The notes below the pieces were generated by a model that was not told where the DNA came from, searched no databases, and worked only from the letters and a program-made list of their open reading frames with translations. Below, in pieces: positions 1-5,743 of a DNA stretch of 5,743 nucleotides; the stretch's first letter is position 1, and each line of letters begins with the position of its first letter. The stretch is from JBPOHE01 sp052035915 (GTDB taxonomy: Bacteria; Pseudomonadota; Gammaproteobacteria; Chromatiales; Chromatiaceae), in the NCBI GenBank assembly GCA_052035915.1, contig JBPOHE010000164.1, forward strand, positions 1 through 5,743. Direction: 5' to 3'. Made by a program: the position numbers and the translations under genes.

Positions 1-368
1 CGCTGCTGTTCCTGCTGGGCCTGTTGTTGCCGCCGTTGTTGCTCCATTTGCTGCTGGCGCTGTTGCTCCTGCTCCTGCTGGGCTTGTTGTTGCTGGCGGC
101 GTTGCTGCTCCAACTGCTGCTGGCGCTGCTGTTCCTGCTGGGCCTGTTGTTGCCGCCGTTGTTGCTCCATTTGCTGCTGGCGCTGTTGCTCCTGCTGGGC
201 TTGTTGTTGCTGGCGGCGTTGCTGCTCCAACTGCTGCTGACGCTGCTGCTCCTGCTGGGCCTGTTGTTGCTGGCGGCGCTGTTGCTCCAACTGCTGTTGA
301 CGCTGCTGTTCCTGTTGCTGGGTCTGCTGTTGCTGACGGCGCTGTTGCTCCAACTGCTGCTGTTGTTG
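1..368 (-). repeat. Gln-rich coding array, six units of about 60 bp
   Basis: This encodes residues 763 onward of the exported protein. The units begin with LEQQRR or MEQQRR and end EQQRQQQ. Complete units cover 353-291, 290-231, 230-171, 170-114 and 113-48, with a sixth cut by the window edge. Their lengths are 21, 20, 20, 19 and 22 codons, so they differ by whole Gln or Gln-Glu codons and the frame is preserved. CAG and CAA are mixed, which makes it an interrupted CAG/CTG tract. The residues are almost only Q, R, E, A, L and M, so a long helical or coiled-coil rod is possible, as is a disordered polar tail. The plus strand reads as poly-leucine, which is an antisense artefact. Confidence 0.95.
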
Positions 369-2654
369 GAAGGATGGCTCCGTGCCCTGGGATTTCTGGC
401 CTTTTGGCTCTTTGGGAGAAGCGAATTCAACCTGTTCCGCCGGCTTTGATGGCATCACTGTCGACCTTGGAGCAGCGGATTCCTCAACAGGTTTCCCACC
501 CTTCCATTCAATGCCACCCTTACCGGGACGATCCGTTTCAGGCCTGGGCGGACGTGGCGAGGTGATAGCCGGTCCGGGCAAGGGGGTCGGAACAGCGTGT
601 TCCTGAATCGGTTTGCCGTCTTTCCATTCGGTGCCACCCTTACCGGGTCGATCCGTTTCAGGCCTGGGCGGTCGCGGCGAGGTCATACCCGGTCCAGGCA
701 GCGGGGTCGAGACCGAAGGCTCCTCCACCGGCTTCCCGCCCTTCCAGTCGATACCACTCTTACCGGATCGTTCGCTCTCCGGTCTGGGTGGTCGTGGCGA
801 GGTCACACCCGGTCCTGGCAGCGGGGTCGAGACCGAAGGCTCCTCCACCGGTCTGCCGCCTTTCCACTCGACACCACCCTTGCCGGGTCGCTCGCTCTCC
901 GGTCTGGGCGGTCGCGGCGAGGTCACACCCGGTCCAGGCAGCGGGGTCGAGACCGCAGGTTCCTCCACCGGTCTGCCGTCCTTCCATTCGATACCACCCT
1001 TGCCGGGTCGATCCGGTCGCGGTTGATGCGGTGTCTCGCCCGTTGTTCCCCAGGAGGTGCCGATAAGTTTCGGTGGCCGGGCCTGGGTCTTGATCTGGGT
1101 CTTTTCTTTTCGTTCGGACCGGCCTTCCTGATCGGGTCGGCGTCCGTCCTTGGGAGAGAAAAATCTGTCGCTGATACTGGGCGGCGGTAGAAACTTCTGA
1201 GGATCCCGCTCGGGGGTGGACGGCCTCAGGCCCCAGATATCCCGTTCAATGTCCTCGGCCCCGGTTCTTTTGGCCAATCGGGAACGTTCGCGATTGTCCC
1301 GGATGCGGACGACGACATCCCGTTGCGGTCGGCCCTCTTCGATGATGTTGGTTTGGTAAAAACGCTTCGGCGTCCTGAAGAAATCGGTGATGATCCGGTC
1401 GACGCTTGGCGCGACCCGGTAGCCGTGCCATCTGTGTTCGTCGATATGGCTGACATGATCGCGATAGTTGTCGTAGTCATAGAAGTTGTTGACCGGAAGG
1501 ATCACACCATGCCGGGCATGGACATACTCATGGGTGTCGATATGGATATTGGTGATGTGCACGTTTTCGATATAGGTCGAGTGACGTCCCCAGTGGCGAT
1601 GGCTGTAATAGGGTTCGGACGGCAGCAAGGGAAACCAGCCGATCCTTTCGCTGGAGCTTACCCAGCCCACCCGGCCCGGATACCAACGCACACTGATCTC
1701 CACATCCGGCCCGCTCTCCACCAGGGTGGGGGCCCAATACCAGAGGTTATCGACATAGACCCAACTGCCGTAATGATGGGTGAGGTAGCCGAAGGGCTCG
1801 TTGGGGATCCAGCAGTTGTCGCCGTAATAGATACTCCAGCGCCCCCTGGTGTAGGGTTGCCAACCGGATTCGACGTGGGCCGGGCGCCAGAAGGTCCGGT
1901 AACCCTCCTTATAGCGAACCCTCTCCCAGCGGCCGTTTTCCTCCAGTTGGTAGGACTCGGCCTCCAGTATGGGGGGAATATATTTGAGGGATTCGCCTCT
2001 CACCTCGGTCCTTTTCTCCCAGAGATTATCCCGTTCGGCATTCCAATCATCCCATTCGGCATCCACGGTACCATCTCCATAGGCCACCCGCTGCCGATCC
2101 GCCAGGATGGAGCCCGAACCGGCGATGACCTCATATCTGGTCTGGTCGTCGTTCAAGACGAAATAGACCGCGCCCCGGATGGGAACGATTTCCAGGGACT
2201 CCTCCCCGACATAGAGATCGAAGCTGGTTTTTCCCGGGGCGAAGAGATAGCCGAAGGGAGTGGTGACCTTGAGGACGCCCGTTTCGCTCCGGTTGAAAAA
2301 GCGGGCCATGCCTGAGGCGACGTCGATCTCGGTCAATTCGGGTTGCAGCTTGATGGCCTGGATCTGGGTATTTCCCGCGATCCTGATCATGACGCCATTG
2401 GGGATGAGAAATTCGGCCCGGCCTTCCCGATCCGAGTAGAGGGCGTCGTTGAGGCCAAAGGGGGCATCGAGGACGGTCAGTACCCAATCCTCCTGCTCGG
2501 GGACATAGCGCAACAACCTCCCCGTCACAAAGGTGATATGTCCGATCACCAGGGATTCTTCCTCCACTTGAGGCGTGGCTCCCAAGGCGATACAGGACCA
2601 GAGGGCGAACAGCATGGCGCCGAAGTGCTTGGCCGATCTTGTTAGACTGATCAT
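1..2654 (-). CDS. FecR/DUF6600-like exported repeat protein (C-terminus off the window)
   Basis: I read 884 codons from the ATG at 2654-2652 to the left edge without a stop. A GAGGAA ribosome site (2668-2663) lies 8 nt before the ATG. Residues 1-26 look like a Sec signal peptide (SLTRSAKHF, then a hydrophobic core ending IALGA), so the protein is probably periplasmic or exported. Residues 36-165 resemble a FecR domain (GHITFVTGRL, EFLIPNGVMIRIAGNT, VTTPFGYLF). Residues 200-216 (WDDWNAERDNLWEKR), then GWQPYTRGRW, PFGYLTHHYGSWVY and GWFPLLPSEPYY (264-350), match the Trp-rich pattern I know from DUF6600 proteins. After that come a His-rich stretch (352-410), a charged, Pro-rich linker, five copies of a GKGGxEWKxG motif (549-726) and a Gln-rich tail (763 onward). 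The name FecR is domain-level only: there is no sign of iron-citrate regulation, no FecI neighbour and no cytoplasmic anti-sigma part. Function is unknown; an envelope or surface scaffold role is inference. The frame is certain and the domain names are likely. Confidence 0.88.
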   Translation of the reverse strand, partial: MISLTRSAKHFGAMLFALWSCIALGATPQVEEESLVIGHITFVTGRLLRYVPEQEDWVLTVLDAPFGLNDALYSDREGRAEFLIPNGVMIRIAGNTQIQAIKLQPELTEIDVASGMARFFNRSETGVLKVTTPFGYLFAPGKTSFDLYVGEESLEIVPIRGAVYFVLNDDQTRYEVIAGSGSILADRQRVAYGDGTVDAEWDDWNAERDNLWEKRTEVRGESLKYIPPILEAESYQLEENGRWERVRYKEGYRTFWRPAHVESGWQPYTRGRWSIYYGDNCWIPNEPFGYLTHHYGSWVYVDNLWYWAPTLVESGPDVEISVRWYPGRVGWVSSSERIGWFPLLPSEPYYSHRHWGRHSTYIENVHITNIHIDTHEYVHARHGVILPVNNFYDYDNYRDHVSHIDEHRWHGYRVAPSVDRIITDFFRTPKRFYQTNIIEEGRPQRDVVVRIRDNRERSRLAKRTGAEDIERDIWGLRPSTPERDPQKFLPPPSISDRFFSPKDGRRPDQEGRSERKEKTQIKTQARPPKLIGTSWGTTGETPHQPRPDRPGKGGIEWKDGRPVEEPAVSTPLPGPGVTSPRPPRPESERPGKGGVEWKGGRPVEEPSVSTPLPGPGVTSPRPPRPESERSGKSGIDWKGGKPVEEPSVSTPLPGPGMTSPRPPRPETDRPGKGGTEWKDGKPIQEHAVPTPLPGPAITSPRPPRPETDRPGKGGIEWKGGKPVEESAAPRSTVMPSKPAEQVEFASPKEPKGQKSQGTEPSFQQQQQLEQQRRQQQQTQQQEQQRQQQLEQQRRQQQQAQQEQQRQQQLEQQRRQQQQAQQEQQRQQQMEQQRRQQQAQQEQQRQQQLEQQRRQQQQAQQEQEQQRQQQMEQQRRQQQAQQEQQ
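477..1013 (-). repeat. 120 bp coding tandem repeat (40-residue unit, about 4.5 copies)
   Basis: This encodes residues 548-726. The core GKGGxEWKxGxPVEE recurs at residues 551, 591, 631, 671 and 711, exactly 40 residues apart. Four copies of a proline-rich spacer (VSTPLPGPGVTSPRPPRP and variants) separate the cores. Comparing 781-840 with 901-960 gives five differences in 60 bases, four of them at synonymous third positions. The two C-terminal units are more diverged (PETDRP instead of PESERP; IQEHAVPT). Each core carries one invariant Trp flanked by Lys and Gly. I do not recognise the unit as a named domain. The spacers would be extended, polyproline-like linkers. Confidence 0.95.
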
Positions 2655-2725
2655 GTGGTTGATTCCTCGAAGATATCCTGACGACTATCCTAGGTCGGGC
2701 AAACTGAATGCACCCTGAACTGCGG

Positions 2726-2747
2726 GGCGGCCATTGTATGGCCTGCC
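2726..2747. promoter_or_regulatory. Palindrome in the divergent control region, possible operator
   Basis: GGCCAT (2729-2734), a TGT loop and ATGGCC (2738-2743) form a perfect 6 bp inverted repeat. It extends by three more pairs, GGC (2726-2728) with GCC (2745-2747), if T2744 is bulged. Its centre lies about 46 bp upstream of the start point expected from the ppc promoter candidate, a position where an activator or repressor could act. It also overlaps the leftward -10 candidate. No regulator can be named, and short palindromes also arise by chance in GC-rich DNA. Confidence 0.35.
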
Positions 2748-2763
2748 GGGAGGTCGGTGTCTC
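2733..2763 (-). promoter_or_regulatory. Weak promoter candidate for the exported repeat protein
   Basis: On the minus strand, TACAAT (2738-2733) matches five of six -10 consensus bases. GAGACA (2763-2758) matches four of six -35 bases, with a rather long 19 bp spacer. Transcription from here would leave an untranslated leader of about 70 nt before the ATG at 2654. The -10 element sits inside the GGCCAT/ATGGCC palindrome, so a protein bound there would block it. The match is weak and the real start may lie elsewhere. Confidence 0.25.
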
Positions 2764-2766
2764 CCT

Positions 2767-2775
2767 TGCTATGAT
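2767..2775 (+). promoter_or_regulatory. Extended -10 promoter candidate for ppc
   Basis: TGCTATGAT combines a TGn extension with TATGAT, five of six matches to the sigma-70 -10 consensus. There is no good -35 at the usual distance (2747-2752 is CGGGAG), which fits an extended -10 promoter. Transcription would start near 2782 and leave a leader of about 30 nt before the ppc ATG. Confidence 0.4.
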
Positions 2776-2812
2776 GTAAGCATCGTCGCTTGAGATCCAG
2801 CCGAGGTTCCAC

Positions 2813-5485
2813 ATGACATCACCCGAAGCCCTCGACCACGGAGTTACCGAGGCTGTCGAAGCCATAGACCAACGCCTGCGCGAGGATGTCCGTCTCCTGG
2901 GGCAGATCCTAGGAGACATCCTCAAGACCCATGTCGGCCAGGGACTCTTCGAGGTGGTGGAGCGGGTCCGCCTCGCCGCCAAACAGGCCCGGGCCGGTGA
3001 GAGCGAGGGCGCGCGGACCCTGGAGGCGGAACTGGCGGCCCTGGATACCGAGAGGATCCGCCATCTGGTGCGGGCCTTCAGCTTGTTTCTCAATCTGGCG
3101 AATATCGCCGGCCAACATCATCGGGTGCGTCGTACCCGGGCCAGCCTTTCCAGCGGTCCCAGTCGGGCCGTGTCCCTGGATCACTCCTTCCAGCATCTGC
3201 GACGCCTTGGGGTGACCCCGGACGAACTCTTCGACAGCTTGTGCGGCCTCGATGTGCGCCTGGTGTTGACCGCCCATCCCACCGAGATCGCCCGCCGGAC
3301 CATGTTGCAGAAGTTCAACCGCGTCGCCCTGGCCCTGGACCAGCTCGAACATCTCCCCGGTGATTCGCTCGAGTATCAGGACTGTCTCCATGACCTGCGA
3401 CGGGAGATTGCCGCCGCTTGGTATACGGACGAGATCCGCCGCGACCAGCCCACCCCCCTGGACGAGACCCGCTGGGGTATGGCGGTGATCGAACAGAGCC
3501 TCTGGTACGCGGTGCCGCGCTATCTGCGCAGCCTCGACCGCTCATTGCGGTCAGTCACCGGACGCGGTCTGCCCCTGGAGTGCGCCCCCATAGGTTTCGA
3601 CTCCTGGATGGGGGGCGATCGGGACGGCAACCCCAGCGTCACCCCGGAGATCACCTACCGCGCCACCCTGCTGGCGCGTTGGATGGCGGCCGATCTCTAC
3701 TGGAACGAGATCCACGCCCTGCGCGATGAACTCTCCATGGGGGCCGCCAACGCCGAACTCCGTGCCCGGGTGGGGGAGGAGAGTCGGGAGCCCTACCGCG
3801 ACCTGTTGCGCCAGGTTCTGGATCGGCTCGCGGGGACCCGGCACTGGATCGAAGCGGTGCTCGATGGACGGCCTGAGCCCAAGGTGGAGCCCTACAGCCG
3901 GGAGGAGGAGCTGCGGGAACCCCTGCTGTTGTGCTACCGCTCCCTACACGAGGTCGGCGCCGGGATCGTTGCCGACGGGAGGCTGCTGGATCTGCTCAGA
4001 CGCCTGGCCTGTTTCGGTATCTGTCTGGTGCGACTGGATATCCGCCAGGAGGCCAGCCGCCACAGCGAGGCGCTGAACGCGATTACCGAATATCTGGGTC
4101 TGGGCGCTTATCTGGAGTGGTCCGAGTCCCAGCGGCAGGCCTTTCTGCTCGCTGAACTCAACAATCGCCGCCCCCTGATCCCGGAAGAACTTCCGGTCTC
4201 GGAGGCGGTACGGGATGTGTTGGAGACCTTCAGGATGTTGCGGCGGATTCCTGCGGGATGTCTGAACGCCTACATCATCTCGCTGGCCACCCGACCCTCC
4301 GACATCCTGGCGGTGGAACTGCTGCAAAAGGCCTGCGGTCTGACCAAACCGCTGCCGGTAGTGCCCCTGTTCGAGCGCCTCGATGCCCTGGAGGCCGCCG
4401 GTGACACCATCGACGCCCTGTTGCAACAACCATGGGTACGGCAACGAGTGGGTGGGCGTATGGAGGTCATGCTCGGCTACTCGGATTCCGCCAAGGATGC
4501 CGGCCAGCTCACCGCCGCCTGGGCGCTCTATCGGGCCCAGGAACAATTGGTGGCGGTAGGGCAGCGTCATGGCGTCCAGGTGAGCCTCTTCCATGGTCGT
4601 GGCGGTTCCGTCAGCCGTGGCGGCGGGCCCAGTTACACCGCCATCCTGGCCCAACCCCCGGGTTCGGTGCGGGGGGCCATGCGGGTCACTGAGCAGGGCG
4701 AGGTGATTCAGATGAAGTTCGCCCTGCCCGAGATCGCCCAACGCACCCTGACCGTCTATACCTCGGCGGTGTTGGAGGCGACCCTGCGCCCGCCGCCGGG
4801 ACCCAAACCGGCCTGGCGGGACCTGATGGACACTTTGGCGGTCCGGGCCATGGAGGTTTACCGCTCGGTGGTGCGAGATCCCGCCTTTCCCGACTACTTC
4901 CGGGCGGCGACTCCAGAGGCCGAACTCAGCCGCCTGCGCATCGGTTCCCGCCCGGCCCATCGGCGCCAGGCGGGGAGCATCGAGACCCTGCGCGCCATCC
5001 CCTGGGTCTTCGCCTGGACCCAGACCCGCCTGCTGTTGCCTTCTTGGTTGGGGATCGGCGAGGCCCTGGAGGCGGCCATCGCCGCCGGAGATTTCTCCAG
5101 GCTGCGGGAGATGCGGGAACACTGGCCCTTCTTCGCCGCCACCCTGGATCTGATCGAGATGGTCCTGGCCAAAGGCGATCCCAATGTGGCCGCCCGCTAT
5201 GACGCGGCCCTGGTGTCTCCGGAGCGGCGGGACATCGGTGTCGATCTACGTCGCCGCTATCAGCGTACCCTGGAATTGGTGCTGCAAACCACCGGGCATC
5301 GGATACTGATGGAAGACCAGCCCCAGGTGCGCCTGCCCATCATCGAGCGCAATCCTTACATCGATCCCCTCAATCTTCTCCAGGTGGAACTCTTGCGTCG
5401 CTGCCGGGCGGGAGATCCCGAGGTAGCCGATACCCTGCTGCTGGCTATCAATGGCATTGCCGCCGGCATGCGTAACACGGGTTGA
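2813..5485 (+). CDS. ppc: Phosphoenolpyruvate carboxylase
   Basis: This cytoplasmic enzyme makes oxaloacetate from phosphoenolpyruvate and bicarbonate, refilling the TCA cycle. At 890 residues it is close to the 883 of E. coli and aligns along its whole length. Both family signatures are present: VLTAHPTEIARR (151-162, catalytic His155) and VMLGYSDSAKDAG (552-564, with Lys561). Also visible are SWMGGDRDGNP (264-274), the metal ligands Glu521 and Asp558, the PEP-phosphate arginines Arg407, Arg596 and Arg727, the loop HGRGGSVSRGGGP (594-606) and the C-terminus AAGMRNTG. The four residues that bind the inhibitor aspartate in E. coli correspond to Arg602, Lys787, Arg846 and Asn888, so feedback inhibition by aspartate is expected. 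The plant N-terminal phosphorylation site is absent. The ATG is the first in frame after a TAA at 2777-2779 and follows GAGG (2803-2806) by 6 nt. ppc is transcribed alone, divergent from the repeat protein. One loop Gly is replaced by Ser601. E. coli equivalences are from memory. Confidence 0.98.
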   Translation: MTSPEALDHGVTEAVEAIDQRLREDVRLLGQILGDILKTHVGQGLFEVVERVRLAAKQARAGESEGARTLEAELAALDTERIRHLVRAFSLFLNLANIAGQHHRVRRTRASLSSGPSRAVSLDHSFQHLRRLGVTPDELFDSLCGLDVRLVLTAHPTEIARRTMLQKFNRVALALDQLEHLPGDSLEYQDCLHDLRREIAAAWYTDEIRRDQPTPLDETRWGMAVIEQSLWYAVPRYLRSLDRSLRSVTGRGLPLECAPIGFDSWMGGDRDGNPSVTPEITYRATLLARWMAADLYWNEIHALRDELSMGAANAELRARVGEESREPYRDLLRQVLDRLAGTRHWIEAVLDGRPEPKVEPYSREEELREPLLLCYRSLHEVGAGIVADGRLLDLLRRLACFGICLVRLDIRQEASRHSEALNAITEYLGLGAYLEWSESQRQAFLLAELNNRRPLIPEELPVSEAVRDVLETFRMLRRIPAGCLNAYIISLATRPSDILAVELLQKACGLTKPLPVVPLFERLDALEAAGDTIDALLQQPWVRQRVGGRMEVMLGYSDSAKDAGQLTAAWALYRAQEQLVAVGQRHGVQVSLFHGRGGSVSRGGGPSYTAILAQPPGSVRGAMRVTEQGEVIQMKFALPEIAQRTLTVYTSAVLEATLRPPPGPKPAWRDLMDTLAVRAMEVYRSVVRDPAFPDYFRAATPEAELSRLRIGSRPAHRRQAGSIETLRAIPWVFAWTQTRLLLPSWLGIGEALEAAIAAGDFSRLREMREHWPFFAATLDLIEMVLAKGDPNVAARYDAALVSPERRDIGVDLRRRYQRTLELVLQTTGHRILMEDQPQVRLPIIERNPYIDPLNLLQVELLRRCRAGDPEVADTLLLAINGIAAGMRNTG

Positions 5486-5509
5486 CGTCCGGTTGAGGGA
5501 ATCTCATCC

Positions 5510-5533
5510 CAAGCCTCATCCATTTTGGGCTTG
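5510..5533. other. Weak stem-loop downstream of ppc
   Basis: CAAGCC (5510-5515) and GGCTTG (5528-5533) can pair around a 12-base loop, starting 25 bases after the ppc stop. There is no T-run after it on either strand, so it is not a convincing intrinsic terminator. CTCATCC also occurs twice nearby, at 5503-5509 and 5515-5521. This may be chance. Confidence 0.25.
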
Positions 5534-5543
5534 CCTGATGCGG

Positions 5544-5564
5544 GACGGGGTTTGTTACCCCGTC
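5544..5564. repeat. Perfect 8 bp inverted repeat between ppc and the IS end
   Basis: GACGGGGT (5544-5551), loop TTGTT and ACCCCGTC (5557-5564) form a perfect, very GC-rich hairpin. An alternative fold pairs CCTGA (5534-5538) with TCAGG (5563-5567). It lies between two convergent genes and touches the presumed IS terminus. No T-tract follows on either strand, so a standard Rho-independent terminator is not supported. It could be a REP-type dispersed palindrome, a hairpin insertion target for the IS, or a Rho-linked 3' stabiliser. One copy cannot decide between these. Confidence 0.6.
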
Positions 5565-5743
5565 AGGGCAATCGCGCTATATGGTAGCTGGTCTTGGCTG
5601 GCCGAGGAGCAGGCGTAACCGGTACTCATCGTTGAGGGCGGCGCGGAGTTTGCGGCGACGGATACTGTCGCGTGGGGGGCCGTTGTGGCGCAGCGTGTTG
5701 AGGGCTATGCGGCGAATTAGGGCCAGATTTTCCGCCGAGTGAT
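5564..5743 (-). mobile_element. Insertion sequence, ISAs1 family, right part off the window
   Basis: The element is recognised from its transposase C-terminus. The outer end is inferred, not proven. CAGGGCAATCGCG (5564-5576) sits directly after the transposase stop and is the best candidate for the terminal inverted repeat, since members of this family have little DNA between stop codon and terminus. The partner repeat and the target duplication lie outside the window. The IS inserted downstream of ppc and leaves that gene intact. Confidence 0.6.
5577..5743 (-). CDS. ISAs1-family transposase, C-terminal 54 residues
   Basis: The frame enters from the right edge and ends at a TAG (5579-5577). 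It reads HSAENLALIRRIALNTLRHN, then a basic stretch SIRRRKLRAALNDEYRLRLL and a short tail GQPRPATI. The pattern H.AENLALIRRIALN.LR followed by IRRRKLRAALNDEY is the conserved C-terminal end of ISAs1-type (H-repeat-associated, DDE) transposases, which act on DNA by cut-and-paste or copying of the element. The catalytic DDE residues are beyond the window, so whether the gene is intact or active cannot be judged. The visible part has no frameshift or stop. Confidence 0.85.
   Translation of the reverse strand, partial: HSAENLALIRRIALNTLRHNGPPRDSIRRRKLRAALNDEYRLRLLLGQPRPATI

Noticed and set aside
24..449. Plus-strand poly-leucine frame resembling a membrane protein
   Set aside because: It is the exact antisense of the CAG/CAA-rich array; CTG/TTG reads as Leu. 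It has no ribosome site or real membrane-segment pattern.
1..1020. CRISPR array
   Set aside because: The repeats are 60 and 120 bp coding units in frame with one protein. There are no short identical repeats separated by unique spacers.
1323..2315. 330-codon plus-strand frame
   Set aside because: It is antisense to the FecR/DUF6600 gene, which has recognisable domains, a signal peptide and a ribosome site. This frame shows no known motif.
2654..2708. Lipoprotein signal at Cys21 of the exported protein
   Set aside because: LWSC does not fit the usual lipobox (Trp at -2), and the hydrophobic core continues past the Cys. A standard Sec signal cleaved near Ala26 fits better.
2131..3093. 320-codon minus-strand frame spanning the control region
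   Set aside because: It crosses the 5' parts of both divergent genes and the promoter region in another frame. It is Arg/Ser-rich, as expected of a shadow frame in GC-rich DNA.
3944..5122. 392-codon minus-strand frame inside ppc
   Set aside because: It is antisense to the clearly functional ppc. Long antisense frames are common in GC-rich genes, and the Gly/Gln-rich translation has no recognisable motif.
5486..5576. Rho-independent terminator for ppc
   Set aside because: Both stem-loops lack a T-run on either strand, so only a stem-loop can be stated.

Overview
The window is about 60% GC and looks like chromosomal DNA from a proteobacterium. The closest match I can make from memory is a gammaproteobacterium. 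The basis is a phosphoenolpyruvate carboxylase that aligns almost end to end with the E. coli enzyme and shares its C-terminus, a FecR/DUF6600-type exported protein, and an ISAs1-family transposase. The genus cannot be read from this sequence alone.

Layout. (1) Positions 1-2654, minus strand: one very long open frame with no stop codon that runs off the left edge, so its C-terminus is missing. It encodes a signal peptide, a FecR-like domain, a tryptophan-rich DUF6600-like region, a histidine-rich stretch, a 40-residue tandem repeat (120 bp period) and a Gln/Arg/Glu-rich repeat tail. Because it has no stop inside the window, a simple start-to-stop ORF search misses it, although it fills almost half the window. 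(2) Positions 2655-2812: a short divergent control region with an extended -10 promoter candidate for the rightward gene and a palindrome that contains a weak leftward -10 candidate. (3) Positions 2813-5485, plus strand: a complete, apparently functional ppc gene of 890 codons. (4) Positions 5486-5563: a short spacer with two possible stem-loops, the second a perfect 8 bp inverted repeat. (5) About 5564-5743, minus strand: one end of an insertion sequence, with the last 54 codons of an ISAs1-family transposase. The rest lies beyond the right edge.

The genes do not form an operon. ppc is an anaplerotic housekeeping enzyme (PEP + bicarbonate to oxaloacetate) and keeps its catalytic and aspartate-inhibition residues. 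The divergent exported repeat protein has no evident link to it apart from the shared control region. The most unusual content is the tail of that protein: two unrelated, in-frame repeat arrays, one of which shows a very recent duplication.
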